Shown: positions 49,107 through 61,565, counted from the stretch's first letter. The stretch is DNA of 64,000 nt from Manihot esculenta (GCF_001659605.2 NC_035168.2:9418058-9482057); one strand, 5' to 3'. The notes: a model not told the origin generated them from the sequence alone. Made by a program: numbers and translations.

Positions 49107-49570
49107 TATGAAATATAGTAACATATAAAATTTAAAAATTAAAGGCATAACTATAGCTAAATAATCTATAAATATTTATATTATTATATATTTATTCATA
49201 TAATATTAAAAAATTTTATTATTTAATTTTTATATATGCTATAGATAAATTTATCAGTCGATGTCTTAATTTTAAAAAATATATTATAATATTTTTAATA
49301 TCTTAAAAATTTATTAATTTAATTTATTAAATATTATAAAAATATTTAAAGTGTCTGAATTTAGAGAGATTAAATATTAGACTTTTTATAAATTTAAGAG
49401 ATTAATTACTAAGTTTTTTCGGAATGAAGTAATAAAATATATAACAAAAAAAATTAATGAAAAATTAATTAAAATATATTTTTTAAAATTCAGATACCAA
49501 AAATTTACTAAATAATATTTTTTCCAAATATTCAATATCTATTATCCTCGGTGCACCCTAAGAATTCTTA
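49107..49570. other. AT-rich spacer upstream of RPS7, no feature seen
   Basis: Poly-A/T rich DNA with no coding sign. It is the distal upstream region of the gene that follows. Confidence 0.5.
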
Positions 49571-49580
49571 GAAAGGGGCT

Positions 49581-49694
49581 TGGGCTTTAATGAGAGAGTT
49601 CAAAGCTAGAAATGGGCTAAATTGTGAACAAATTAGGCCTTTTTCAAAACCCCAAGCAGCGATCCTCATCTCTCCCCTCCAATTCCTAGGGTTT
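49581..49694 (+). promoter_or_regulatory. RPS7 promoter: site II and telo-box motifs
   Basis: TGGGCT occurs at 49581-49586 and 49613-49618 (site II, TGGGCY). CTAGGGTTT at 49686-49694 is the telo-box AAACCCTAG in reverse. The pairing of these boxes is characteristic of plant translation-machinery genes and links expression to growth. Pyrimidine-rich DNA follows (to about 49760). No clear TATA box, as usual for the class. The transcription start is not determinable but probably lies near 49660-49700. Confidence 0.7.
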
Positions 49695-49780
49695 CTCTCT
49701 GCTCTGCTAAGCCTGCAAATCTTACTCCGAGGATTCTAATCTTTCCTCTCTCTCTCTACGGGGCTCTGCTTCATTTGTAG
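49695..49780 (+). other. RPS7: RPS7 exon 1 (5'UTR, approximate start)
   Basis: Pyrimidine-rich leader ending in TTTGTAG before a GTATGT donor at 49781. The start is a guess; the donor is clear. The leader intron would run 49781-50329, ending in TTCCAG. Leader introns are usual in plant ribosomal protein genes. Confidence 0.55.
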
Positions 49781-50339
49781 GTATGTGCCTCGGGTCGGTG
49801 CTGCCTGATCATGTGCTTATTTCCCTAGAAAATTGATGATTCTTTTCTGAAAATTGAGAATTGTGTAGGATGTTTTACTACTTAAGGTATTACCGTAAGA
49901 TTTGAGCTACAATTGTGCCTTCCTCAAAATAAGTAGTGTATTTGATCGCCTAATATGGAAATTTTTTATCCATGCTTCTGGGATACTGTCTTGAAAATTA
50001 AAAAAAGAAAAAGAAACAGATTCTGAGAGCATTGGTTTCTCTTCGATCATGCTAAACCCTTTCTCTAAGTAGTTGGCATTTAATTTTGTTTACCTATTCT
50101 CTAGATGATGAGTTAATGAAGCATATGAATTTGTACTTGCAACTCTGAGTTTAATGTTATAAATCTCAAGACTTTGACGCTAAAAAATTCACTAATAATT
50201 GAAAATATTTTGTTATGTCTGTAAATTGATTCCACATTGTTGAGATGCATGTCAAATGATTTGTTCCAGTGTTATATTCAGTGGCAAATGCACTCTTCTT
50301 TTTGGTTTATTCTATTTTATCTGTTCCAGTTTTGCGAAG

Positions 50340-52453
50340 ATGTATACTGCCAAGCAGAAAATTCACAAGGATAAGAATGCAGATCCCACTGAGTTTGAGG
50401 AATCAGTTGCACAGGTTTTTAAATGCTTTTGTTGTGATCAAATTTATGATATTAAAGCATTTTGTTTGGACTATGTTTGCTTCTTTTCTTTCATTACAGA
50501 CTTTATTTGATTTGGAAAATACCAACCCAGAGCTGAAAAGTGACATGAAGGATCTCTACATAAATTCAGCAATGTAAGGATGGTCTAGTTGATGTATGCC
50601 TTATGGCATGCATAGCTCTTGCTTCTTACATGTTATTTTTCCATCTATATTACAGCCACATTGATGTTGCTGGGAACCGGAAGGCTGTTGTTATCCATGT
50701 TCCTTTCAGATTAAGGAAAGCTTACAGAAAGATTCATGTTAGACTTGTGAGAGAACTTGAGAAGAAGTTCAGTGGGAAGGTAATTGAAAGCTTGTTTTGT
50801 TGGGTTTTTATCAAGTTTATTGCTATACTATAGAAAGACAATGAGCCGACTGGCATTGGGAATCATTTATAGCAAAACTCAAATAACTTGATGTATGCAT
50901 GAAGTGGGATATCTTCTTTGGTGGTTGAATCATTAAATCCTAGTAGGTCTGTTTTTGACGAAGAATAAGAAGTATTATTTGTATCCATTCACTATGATTA
51001 TAAATAAATCAGTCCTTTTTAGTTTTGTGTTATGTAGCCATTTTCCCAATTATAGATAAGAGAAGAGGTTGGGAGAAAATAGGGGGAGAGGGAAAGAAGA
51101 AGAGAGAAAGTACTGTATTGTTTGTTAATTCTGGAATATGCCTTTCCCTCCTATGTATACTAATTCTACTACTAACAGAATAACTGTCCTACCTATTCCT
51201 GCCTATTACAATTATCTCAACACATCTCAGCACTCAGCTAGCCCGTCCCAGCTCATTACCTTATTCATAACATTCCCCACTTCTTGAAACTATTCTTGTC
51301 CTCAAGAATGAGTAAAGGAACAGATTCTAATATTCTTGCTGAACCTTACCATCTGCATCATTTGTTGAAAGGAAAAAGGGGGAAGAGAGGTATTATTATT
51401 ATTATTGTTGGCATTTCCACCACACTTCTATGCAGAAATCCTCGACTGGTAGTATTGAATTTTCTTATTCAACCTTCTCCACATTTCAAATTCATCCTCT
51501 TTAAGTCTACATGATCCCATAAAACTCCAAGATTCTTTTCCTCCTCTCTCTCCTTCATAAACTACCATATCTTCTACTTCAGTATCATTTCATTCAAAGA
51601 TCAAAATTTAATCTCTTTCCATGGAAAATACAACACATATTTGCTATCTTATAATCCTTTTTATTTATTTGTGTTTTTTGGTAGACTTTCTGTTTCCTTC
51701 CTTTTCTTCCTGGTTTGCCTCTGTTGCCAATCAGATGATTACGTTCTAGAGAAACCTTTTTATTCTTCTGAAGTTATTCTGAAGTGTGATTTCAATAACA
51801 ATCTGAAAAATGTTAATCATGAAGTTATTTTCATAAATTTCCCCATGTGATATTGTGAGGTTCATGTTACAAATGATCTTATTTTTATCTTTCCTCCAAA
51901 TTGTCTGTTAGGATGTAGTCTTGATTGCTACCAGGAGGATATTAAGGCCTCCAAAGAAAGGTTCAGCTGCTCAAAGGCCACGCAGCCGCACACTTACTGC
52001 TGTGCATGAGGCAATGCTGGAGGATATTATATTGCCTGCTGAAATTGTTGGCAAGCGTACCAGATATCGGATGGATGGATCTAAGATAATGAAGGTAATT
52101 CTGTACATAAACATTTTCTAGACATAAATGTTGATGCATATTCTCAGCTATTTTAAGTGCAACTTGATATTTAATGAGTTTCAGATTGGCAGTGAATTTA
52201 TTTGAGTGAATTTATTTGGTTGATATACTAGCTAGTTGTTACTTGTTTGTGTCAAAGAATGACTTCAGTGGTATTTGCTGCCCATTAACAAGGAGCATCC
52301 TGTTATTTAATTAGTCCGACCCTTTATGCTCAGGTTTTCTTGGATCCAAAGGAGCGAAACAACACAGAGTACAAGTTGGAGACTTTTGCTGCAGTATACA
52401 GGAAGCTTTCGGGCAAAGATGTTGTGTTTGAGTTTCCAGTTACAGAGGCATGA
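50340..52453 (+). CDS. RPS7: 40S ribosomal protein S7 (eS7), 5 coding exons
   Basis: A component of the small cytosolic ribosomal subunit, needed for 18S rRNA processing. Coding exons are 50340-50414, 50500-50573, 50656-50779, 51912-52094 and 52334-52453 (stop TGA). All introns have GT donors and AG acceptors, and phases join cleanly into 191 residues, the usual plant eS7 length. Recognisable segments are [15 protein letters not shown] (exon 1), [74 protein letters not shown] and [15 protein letters not shown]. The start is the first ATG after the leader intron and fits the family N-terminus. No stop, shift or missing splice site, so it looks functional. It is the only clear host gene here, flanked by transposons on both sides. 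Intron 4 (50780-51911) is unusually long. Confidence 0.96.
50780..51911 (+). other. RPS7 intron 4 with possible old insertion
   Basis: At 1132 bp it is four or more times longer than the other coding introns. Between about 51055 and 51310 it contains AGAGAAGAGG...GAAAGTACTGTATTG and CTTGTCCTCAAGAATG, phrases that look like the end and interior of an LTR retrotransposon. No frame or repeat pair supports this, so it stays a guess. Confidence 0.35.
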
Positions 52454-52884
52454 AAGGCAGAGAACTGGCATTTTTTGCATGTTTTTATCAGAATTTTGCC
52501 TTACTGGGTTATTTAAGTTCTGATTTTATTTTATTATTGTTACTTTTTTGTTGGGTTACATCCGAAATTTTTGAGTTTTTACATATGACAAGTTGATGTA
52601 ACAATCAGGAACTATTTTTGGTGGATTCATTTTCTTGATTGTGATCAATGCTGAATGTGAGAACTTGACAGTCTTCAATTTGCAACAATGTATCCTGATG
52701 TGGTGACTTCATTTGAAGTTCAATTAGTGTCTTGTCCTGGAAAAGACAACTCTGCATAGTTTGTTTGAAGCCTGGGGAGGAAGGAAAAACTAACAAAAAA
52801 AAACAAAAGAAAACGGTAGGGGGCAACGGGAGAGGGGTGTTGGGGGGCAGGGAGGGGGTATTTGTTATTTTGCAGGTGTCATAA
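52454..52884 (+). other. RPS7 3' region and spacer
   Basis: T-rich 3' untranslated DNA after the stop; no canonical AATAAA was seen. A purine-rich stretch (52790-52860) precedes the T-run that marks the tail of the downstream minus-strand LINE. Confidence 0.45.
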
Positions 52885-55800
52885 TCATTTTTTTTCCTTC
52901 TGAATGTAAAAATATCCATTAATGGCCCTAAGGGATAGGAAAGATGTTACAAAGGGGATCTGTTGCCCAGAATTAACCAAAAAGGATTCATCGCACAAAG
53001 CAATGGCAGCTAAAGAATGATTTGTCCGATTATAATGAGGAGGTGTCTTGAGAGGTTGTCTTTAAGAACTTTCTATATCTTTAATAGAGCTAAAATATCT
53101 CCATTAATCAGCTTAATAAGAATTTGACATAATCCTTCGAGGTTGACTTTGTGGAAGCCTTTAGTTTGAGATAGTAACAATGCTTCACGACAAGCTAAGG
53201 ATTTCAGCACAAGCATATCAAGAGAATGCATGCACTTTCTTATATGACCAACCTTGGTGATCTCTAAGCAATGATAACAGTAATTTCATAATTATCACAT
53301 CTATTCACGGCAGCATTAATTTATTTTGAACACCATCTATTCACGGCAACATCAAAATTTATTTTGAACATGTTTGGGCCCATACGAGACGTCCTTTGTC
53401 GAACCTCATTGGAGTAATGACCTACAATTGTACTACTCTGATGGGTTTTGTAGAATTCTAAGTGATGCTTCACAGCCCTGCTAATGACCTCATCAGGCAA
53501 AGTTCGTTGCTCAAACATGAAGAGATTTCTATTCCTCGCAATGGAAGGAAGATGAAGAAAATAATAAGTGAAGCCCTTTCCTTATGGTCAACTAAGGTTG
53601 CCATTATTTCAGACCAGGTGTCTGCCATAGTGGTTCCCCACAACAGTGTTGTTTTAAGACCCAAGGGAAATTTAAACTAGACTTCAATCGGATTTGGACA
53701 TCCGAAGAAAATGTTTTGAAAGATTTAATCTCTCCACAAAGAGGGCATTCTTTTGGAAGATGAGGCATCCTTTTATTGAGGAGTTGAAGACTAGGAAGCC
53801 TCTCTTTAATGAGACTCCGAAAGAAGATAGATATTTTCTTTGTTAAATTCAATTTCCAAATGCTCTTCCAAAAGGGAACCATACTGTTGACCAAAGAGGG
53901 ACCAGAGCCTACTTGGTGACGGTGATTGGAGCTTTTGATTAGTTCTTTGATCACATAATACCCTGAATTAACATTGTATTGCCCGTTTTGTATGATGCCA
54001 AATGAGTTTGTCTTCAGTTTTAAAATGCGGTATCAGAATTACACGGATCCTTTGAACATCTTCCTTTATGAAATTGGCTCGAAGGACAAATAAGTTTCAT
54101 GCCATAGCATTTTCTTGGAGTAGCTGTGAGACCTAGTGGATAGCTAGGTCATGATCTTATTTAAATTGGGCAGCTCTGGGTATGAGCTCGGAATTCAAGC
54201 TTTTGTTTTACAAAGAATAGATTGACCATTTTGAACTTGTCATCTTAAACTTTGTCGTAGCACCTCTCTTTCCCAGAGTAAGCTTTGCCATCCCCGTGAG
54301 GGGTTATTGCCTATCTTAGCATCCATAATAGAACTGAAAGGAAAATATTTATTTTTCAATACCTGGGCCAATAGAGAGTTTGGGTGGGAGATGATTCACC
54401 ATCCCTATTTAGCGAGTAAGGCCATATTGAAGCTTTCAAGATTTTTGAACCCCATGTCTCCATGTGATTTAGGCTTACACATTTGTTGCCAAGAGACCCA
54501 ATGAATTTTTCGCTCCTCTTTTTTCTGCCCCCACCAGAAATTGAACATAAGACTATTGATACTATGACAAATGGATTTGAGAATTTGGAAGCAGGTCATC
54601 GCATAGACAGGTAAGGCTGTAGCCATTGTCTTCAGGAGCTCTTCTTTACCGCCCATAAATAATAAATATTCTTTCCACCCAGATATCTTATGGTGAATGC
54701 ATTTCTGGATATGAGAGAAAACTTGTTTCTTCTATCTAGGAAAGGTTACAGGTAGTCCTAGTTATTTGTCATGTCTCTCCATCTCTATAATATATAGAAA
54801 AGAGGAGATGCTCAAGCGAATAGACCTTGGAGTATTCTTGCTAAAGATAATGGCTGATTTTTGAAAGTTAACAGATTGTCCACTGGCTTTAGAAAACTCA
54901 TTGAGAATTCGCTGGACCATCTCCGTATTATTAAGGGATACTTTTGCAAAGATGATAGAGTCATCTATAAACAACAAATGAGAAATAGAAGGGCATCTAG
55001 GGAAAATGGCAATACCTTAGAGGGGTGAAGATTTAATTATATGGAAAAGACCTTCCATACAAAAAAGGAATAAGAAGGAGGAGAGGGGATCTCCCTGTCT
55101 AAGGCCTCTAGCTAGTTTGATAAAGCTAATTTTCTACCCATTAAGTTGAAGAGAATAAGAGACTAAAATCACAAATTGCATGAGCCAACCAATCACCACT
55201 TCGCAAAAGCCAAAGCATTTGAACTTATGTTCAAGATAGCCCCATTCAATACTATCGTATGCTTTATTTATGTCTAACTTGAGTGCCATCCCATAATTCT
55301 TCCCTTATGGGTCTCAAGTCTTTCATGTTTTGAACACTTTTAACTTTAGGTATCAATGTAATAAAGGTGTGGTTGATACTACGGAGGAGTCTATTTTTAA
55401 GAAGGATCAAAGGTTGCTTCACATACCTCTCCTCCTATAGTGTCCCAGTGTTGTTGAAAAAAATGTATTGTTAACCCGTCCTCACTCGGTGCTTTGTTGG
55501 GATTGATAGAAAAAGCAGCAATTTTGATTTCCTCTTGGAATATAGGTATACTAAGGTGTTCATTCAAGTCATTGGATACTCTAGTTCTGAAATCTTTAGT
55601 GACTCTGGTGAAGGCTACTGGATTGGAGGAGGAATACACTCTCTTGAAATAATTTGTGGCTACCTCTGCAATGTCATGAAAAGAGCACTTCCATTCTCCT
55701 TACTCATTTTCAATGCCATGTAAGAGCTTTTTGTCTCCTGCGCCTTCGTTGAACGACTTGAGCATGAAAGAACCATATATATTTGTCTCCTACTTGTAAC

Positions 55801-56340
55801 TAGTGTTGGCGAGATTTTTGAACCTAGTATTTTTCTTCCCTTATGATATCCTGTGAGAGCTTTTTCTCTAAGCGTCTTACTTCTGAGTTGTCCTACTCTC
55901 TAGAGTGATTTGAAGTTCCCTATGATCATAATATAATAGTTGCCAAAGTTGCTTTTATAATTGATCAAATTAGTAAATTGTATTACTTTCACTTCCTTAA
56001 CACTACTCATATCAACAAAAACAATATCTATATAAAAATTAATAGAGGAATTATAGATACAAGCATGGAGGAAGTAATCCTCAGCGTGAATGATAGATAC
56101 ACTACTTTCTTCTTTTTAGGATAAAGCTAAACTCCCTACTAGACCTTGCAAGTTTACAATAAAAGATTCAGAAAAATCACATTTTCTCAGCTTGTTTTTC
56201 ACAAGAAAATTCATTATTCTTGTTCTCCATGATGAAGATAATATCTGGAAAATGGGTCTAACACAACCCTTTTAGATGGTGGAATGTCAGGAGATTCCCC
56301 ATACCCTGACAATTTCAACTTAGAATCTACAATTATCCAA
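52885..56340 (-). pseudogene. Decayed L1-type LINE, minus strand
   Basis: Reading down from about 56335: an endonuclease start with PDIIFIMENKN (about 56230); an RT beginning INPNKAPSEDGLTI (about 55500) and LFIDDSIIF (54974-54948, the catalytic DD retained); the RT tail [15 protein letters not shown] and NFWWGQ (54630-54535); a zinc-binding segment FWKSIWKLNLTKKI with CPLC (53870-53720); and an RNase H start FKINFDVAVNR (about 53365). The T-run at 52889-52896 on the plus strand is probably the A-tail. Numerous stops and shifts. It lies about 430 bp past the RPS7 stop, in opposite orientation. Confidence 0.8.
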
Positions 56341-56649
56341 ACGGGGCCACTTATGGCTGGCTACATCCACCATATCAATAGATGAATCATCACAATAGTC
56401 CCATTTGCTTCCTTTTGTCAGCATCTCTTACTCGTGAATCAAAACTGCTTCCACTGTGTTGTATCCCTTTACCTTATTCAATAGCTTTTTCATTTGGCAA
56501 TTCATGTGCTACCACATTAGGGATTGGCATTGCATAATGAGTACAAGCTCTCCTCTCCCCAACAAGAAATGAGTTTGTCCGTCAAGGGGTCAGTAGTCTC
56601 CCCAATGAAATAGTAACATTATCTCTAAATTATTTTGATTTATTTATTC

Positions 56650-57180
56650 AGTTACTATTTTTCCATTGCTTCAAATGTCCAACTCTTTCATTCCAACTAA
56701 AATCTTGGGAACCTTCTTCGACTAACTTTATAAAAGTTAAATTTGATGTGGCTTTTGTTAGAAAATGGCCTAAAGGTTTAGTTGTGGTTGTGGTTAAAGA
56801 CCATGAGGACTCGATTATTGATTGGACCTGCAAAATGTTTTCAAATTTCCATGATCATCTAACAATGAAAGTTTAGCTTGTTATGAGGCAATTCTGCTCG
56901 GTAGAGTTAAAAGTATCCTAATATCCTCTTTGAAGGAGATTCCAAAGAAATCATTAATGTTTTGAACCATGGCAATGTTCCTTCTATTTTATACTATGGT
57001 TAATGATATTCTTACATATTTACAAGTATCTAGAGGTTGTCATCGTTGAGTAGGTCGATTGGACACAGAATGAAGCTTGCCATACTCTTGGGAAGAAAGC
57101 TATTAGGGACAACCTAATTGTGTTGAATCTTGCCTAGCAAACCAATTTTATTTTGGGCTCTTTCCCACATGATGTTTTTC
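56650..57180 (+). pseudogene. RNase H-like fragment (plus strand), LINE or RNase H relic
   Basis: The plus-strand translation reads NFIKVKFDVAFVRKWPKGL and later, after a shift, WTQNEACHTLGKKAI. This is the start and end pattern of the RNase H domain attached to plant L1 elements (KxNxD...W..N..AH.L). It is opposite to the LINE on its left, so it is either a separate relic or a rearranged copy. Only this domain is present. Confidence 0.55.
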
Positions 57181-59531
57181 CTCATAACTTTGACCAAAAA
57201 AATGTGATTTTTGTGTTAGTTTTAAGACAAAAATTAGGCCCACTGTAAAAGAATAATTGAATAGTGAGCCAAAGAAATAGAAAAGAAAATTTTTTTTAAA
57301 ACAAATATATATATTTTTTAAAAAGTCGGAGAAGAAAAGTAGGCTTATCATATAATTTGACTCTTGACCGTTACCTAAAGAGTCGGTTGGCATCCTACCT
57401 TCTTGTTCTTAACTTTTAACACCTAATCGTTATAAAAGTTTAAATATTACCCCTACATATGCATGTAGTTTATGCGTATTTTAAATTTTCAAGAGTTAAA
57501 TTGTTACATTGCATGAATTTTAAGGATCAAATAACTATAATTTATAAAATTTAGATATTAAATATTTACATTTTTATAAAGGTCAAGAGCCAACTGGCTT
57601 TTCGTATAAAATTTAGAGCTAAATTTTGTATTTTGTAAAAAAATATCAAACCCAAATATCTCAAAACATAATTTTGTTTATCATTCTTAGTTCATTTAGG
57701 ACATTTAAATTGTATTTCTATTAATATATATTTAGAATAGTAATTAAAACTATAAAAATACTTGTAATTTATAGAATTTCTTTGAAATAAATTAATAAGA
57801 AATATTCTCGTCATAAAGCTAGGTTTGTTTATTTATCTTAGAGTTGGTTTAATGTTATGGTTAGCATCCTAAATTATATTATATTTATTTTCAACGGTTT
57901 AATCGCGTTGTACTCCCTTTACACGCTATATCATTTTATAATTTTTATTTATCAATGGGACCTCTTCCTAAAATTAGAAAACTTTTTTCTTTTCCAAAAT
58001 AATAATGTAATTATTTTATTTCATACACATGAGAAAAATTCTCGTTTTAAATCATTCAATATAGTATTTAGGTGTCATAATCAATGCTAATCTATTTTTA
58101 AAACACATCATGTACATTAATGTGAGATGCCACTCTTGCATCTTTCCAATTCTAATTTTAGTCCATTAGCACTTTTAGAGAAAGTTGAAAAGGAGAAACT
58201 TTTAATTGAGTTTAAAGGTCTTACTTTTTGTAGTTTATATCAATTATCTTCTTTGGAATTGAAGATCCCAACTATTGACCACTTCTTGGTCCACATCTCC
58301 TCCAAGTATTGTAGTCCTCCAACTCCAAGCCCTTCAATAATCAATCACAAGAAAGAGAGGTTCTATACACAAAGTTTGGTTAGAAAACCAAGTAATCAAA
58401 CACAATTTTTGATACTAAGAATGCTAGGGTAACAACTTCTAATATCCTTAATGTCCTTCAAGAATAAACAACGTAGAAAACAAGCTTAGCAACTGAGCTT
58501 AGTTGGAGAAGAAGAAGGCTTTGCTTCTTAGTGTTAGAGATTTGTAACAGGAAGAGGTGTTCTTCTCACACATATCCCTAACCCTAAACTAGTTTAAACG
58601 AAACAGTAGGCAAATGGGGCACATGTCCCTTACCTAAGTCTCTCATTAACATTTTTTTTTTATATAAATTCTTAATCAACATGTGTCTTGTTAACACATT
58701 CACAAGTTCAATTTAATCACCATTAATTTAATTTGTCCTCCATTAGTTAATTTAGTTCACATTTAACAGCCAAACCCATTATAGTGTAGTCCACATCCAT
58801 TTTTCCAAGCCCATACTATATGTAGCAATGATCTGTCTGAAATATAAAGCTTAATCCAAAGACCATGAATTAAACCAATCTTAATTCACCAATTAAATAA
58901 TTAACTAATTAATTCATAATAAATTAAAAATTCTCCAATATTAAATTATTCGCACGGTTAAATTTAGTTTTAATTCATGTTAAATAATTTACGATATAAT
59001 TGCAAACTAAATTTATTTATCCAATTAATTAATAAGATATTTTGATTAATTAATTAAATTTATTAGTAGTAGTTCTATTGTGTGTAATTTTCTAAGTTCA
59101 ACGGATTGGCAATGAGAATATCACTACATTAATAACTATAAAAATACCTTTATATCGCATAGAGTATAGCCCCTACCGTCTAATTTCCTTTATTATAGTT
59201 ATTCTTTAACTTCCTTTAATTCAATCCTCTTCTTCCCATATATTTTGGTTTTCATTTATTTTATGTGATCTTGGACAAATTCATTCTTATTTGATAGCAA
59301 GCCCACATATCTGACCATTGTGCTCCTACATGTCGCCAACACCACTTGTGACTATGCTCCTACCACCCTCTATTGCATGGTCTCTCCTCCACCTTCATAG
59401 GAAGTTGCACACTTTACTACCTCCTCTATTTTTCAACTAGTTTTTTCATATTCTTACATTGAGAATAATGTGGAGTTTAAGTCTAGAAAAGGGTTTGTTC
59501 GAATGATGCTTTGTATATAGAAGTGCTTGTT
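57181..59531. other. AT-rich region, no confident feature
   Basis: A 101-codon open frame at 58127-58432 has no motif I recognise and no upstream signal I can defend. From about 58440 to 58870 the base pattern (AGAAGAAGAAGGCTTTG, GGTGTTCTTCTCACAC) looks LTR-like, but there is no partner copy. Confidence 0.35.
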
Positions 59532-59650
59532 ATTGACGTACCTTTCTTTAATTATTGTTGTTAAGATGGATGGTGTAGTTTTAATTAGTTGATTGACGTA
59601 CCTTTCTTTAATTATTGTTGTTAAGATGGATGGTGTAGTTTTAATTAGTT
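59532..59650 (+). repeat. Perfect tandem duplication, 60-bp period
   Basis: The 59-base segment starting ATTGACGTACC at 59532 is repeated without change from 59592. The two copies differ from flanking DNA only at the single base between them. Confidence 0.95.
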
Positions 59651-59860
59651 AAAGAATTTTAAATGGAAATTCTTATGTTTGGGCTAAATATTTTTATTTT
59701 GAAATACAAAAGTATGGGTTTTCTCTAGATTCCTTCTCTTTTAAAATTTCCATGGATGACTTAATGAGTTGTTTTCTTAGTTGGATTGAATTGCATTAGA
59801 AAGTCAACATAAGAGATTTTTTCTTCTCTTTTTTCATGATATATAATTAATTTCAACAAC

Positions 59861-59990
59861 CTATCTCAAATTTTGAATGTTTGAGTTCTAGTTTATGTCC
59901 TAAATTAATAATGATTAACATGACAATCTATCCCAAATTTGGAATGTTTGAGTTCTAGTTTATGTTCTAAATTAATAATAATTAACATGT
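59861..59990 (+). repeat. Imperfect tandem duplication, 67-bp period
   Basis: CTATCTCAAATTTTGAATG at 59861 and CTATCCCAAATTTGGAATG at 59928 each lead into GTTTGAGTTCTAGTTTATG and AATTAATAAT. A few substitutions separate the copies, so it is older than the 60-bp duplication 200 bp upstream. Confidence 0.9.
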
Positions 59991-61436
59991 TTATATATTT
60001 TGAAACTTTACTCTAACTTGCCTATGTGGATAAAAAAAATTGGTTTGAAAAACAAATACAAAGTGTTACTTATATGTCCTACAACCAATCTGGTTGTTGT
60101 CGTTGGACATTATCTTTCATTTATTTTTAAATATTTAATACATTTTAATAAAAAGTATTTATTTTTTTTAGCGTTCATTTAATTGAATCTCGAGTAAAGA
60201 TAACGTTCAAGAGACTATATTACTATGGAAAAGAAATTATAACGGATTATAATTGCAAAATTTTTATTACGTTTAAGTAATGTCTCTTAATATTCCTGGT
60301 CAATATTCTTATCATTGTTGGACAATGATTAGAGTTATTGAAACTAGTACATATTATATTTTTTTTTTCTCAAAGTAAACAACTGATATCATAAGTTGAA
60401 TATGTGAGGTATCTAGAATTAAGATATAAGTGTTTATTTTATCAAATAAGTACACTGAACACTGACCCGCTAAAAATTTCATATGAGAATTACTCGTGTC
60501 TATGAATTACTCTAGTGATAGTTGTGTAAATAATCTTCTAACTTGAAATCAATAAATCCTCTTATATAGGGACTTCTATGTTTTGATTCATTTTACACAT
60601 TATTTAATTCACGAGTAATTAATAGGGATAAATTAGGTATAATAGAAACTATATGAATGTGATTGAGATAGAATTCATTACCCTAGGTTAATTAGGAAAT
60701 ATTCCATTTATTCTCTGCTAGCATTGGCTATGAAATCCTTGTGCAAGATAAAATAAAATTAGCAAATTAGATTTGGAATAAGTCAATGGCTATTGCAAAG
60801 AGAACTAACATAATTTAATATAGCAGATACTCTTCATGCATTAATTGTTAAATTGAAATATTAGTAATGAAAGGATACTAATTACATAGCAAACGCATGC
60901 TCGCCCGGTGACACCTGGTTGCCGAAGCACTGATGGCATGCGCAGTGGCTATGAGGTGGTCGTGGAGCAAATCGTCTTCTTCTCCAGCAGAACCGAAAGG
61001 AATAGATCTCATGATTCCCATCAACGATGGGGATTTCGGTGTTGGTTCAAAGTGTCAGAGGAAGCACAATCGTTGCACGATCTGCTGGATGCTGGGCTAG
61101 CAGCAGGAGTTAGAAGTTGAGTGCTGGCTGTGAGATGCGCAGCGGCTAGGGCTTCATCTTAAGGTTGAAGATGAAGCTCTAGCCATATTATAGAATAGTC
61201 CTTGTTCTTTTAAAGTGTTTTTCAATGAGATCCTTTTAGGGCTAAAACTTGAAAAATTAATTGTTTTAGTCTTTAAATTAAATAACTATTTAATTTATAA
61301 TAGTTCTAATTAATTTAATACCATTTAAATAATTTTAACAGTAATTAAAAATTATTTTTAATGAGATCTCTAATGTGATTAGAGTTATGAATAAAATTAT
61401 TTTATCCATGATTTATTTTTTTGCTAACACCAAATT
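59991..61436. other. AT-rich region, one hairpin, no confident gene
   Basis: The only GC-richer island (60895-61160) has a 70-codon open frame at 60908-61120 without recognisable domains. Next to it is a long hairpin (61144-61184). Confidence 0.35.
61144..61184. repeat. Hairpin: 17-bp inverted repeat, 7-base loop
   Basis: GGCTAGGGCTTCATCTT at 61144-61160 pairs with 61168-61184 with one mismatch. It could be a hairpin in RNA or a palindromic scar. No surrounding gene gives it a role. Confidence 0.75.
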
Positions 61437-61449
61437 AAAACATTGAATT

Positions 61450-61552
61450 TTTTTTTTTTTTTTGAAATGGGAATTGGAGATTGGGAGAGTAGAACCTAGG
61501 ACCTTTCAGATTTACTCAGATGCACTTACCACCAGGCTAAACTTGTGAGTGC
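61450..61552 (-). mobile_element. Very short tRNA-derived SINE with perfect 13-bp target duplication
   Basis: On the minus strand an 89-base body (61552-61464) is followed by an A-tail (T-run on the plus strand). It contains an A-box-like TAGCCTGGTGGTAAG and a B-box-like GGTTCTACTCT at the spacing of a tRNA promoter. AAAACATTGAATT flanks it exactly at 61437-61449 and 61553-61565. The body seems to be little more than the tRNA-like head. It would be mobilised by LINE machinery. Confidence 0.85.
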
Positions 61553-61565
61553 AAAACATTGAATT

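Noticed and set aside
58127..58432. 101-codon frame starting MPLLHLSNSNF
   Set aside because: No recognisable domain, AT-rich surroundings, no splice or promoter evidence. Length is possible by chance.
60908..61120. 70-codon frame in a GC-richer island
   Set aside because: No motif recognised and the hairpin follows at once. Kept only as a description of the region.
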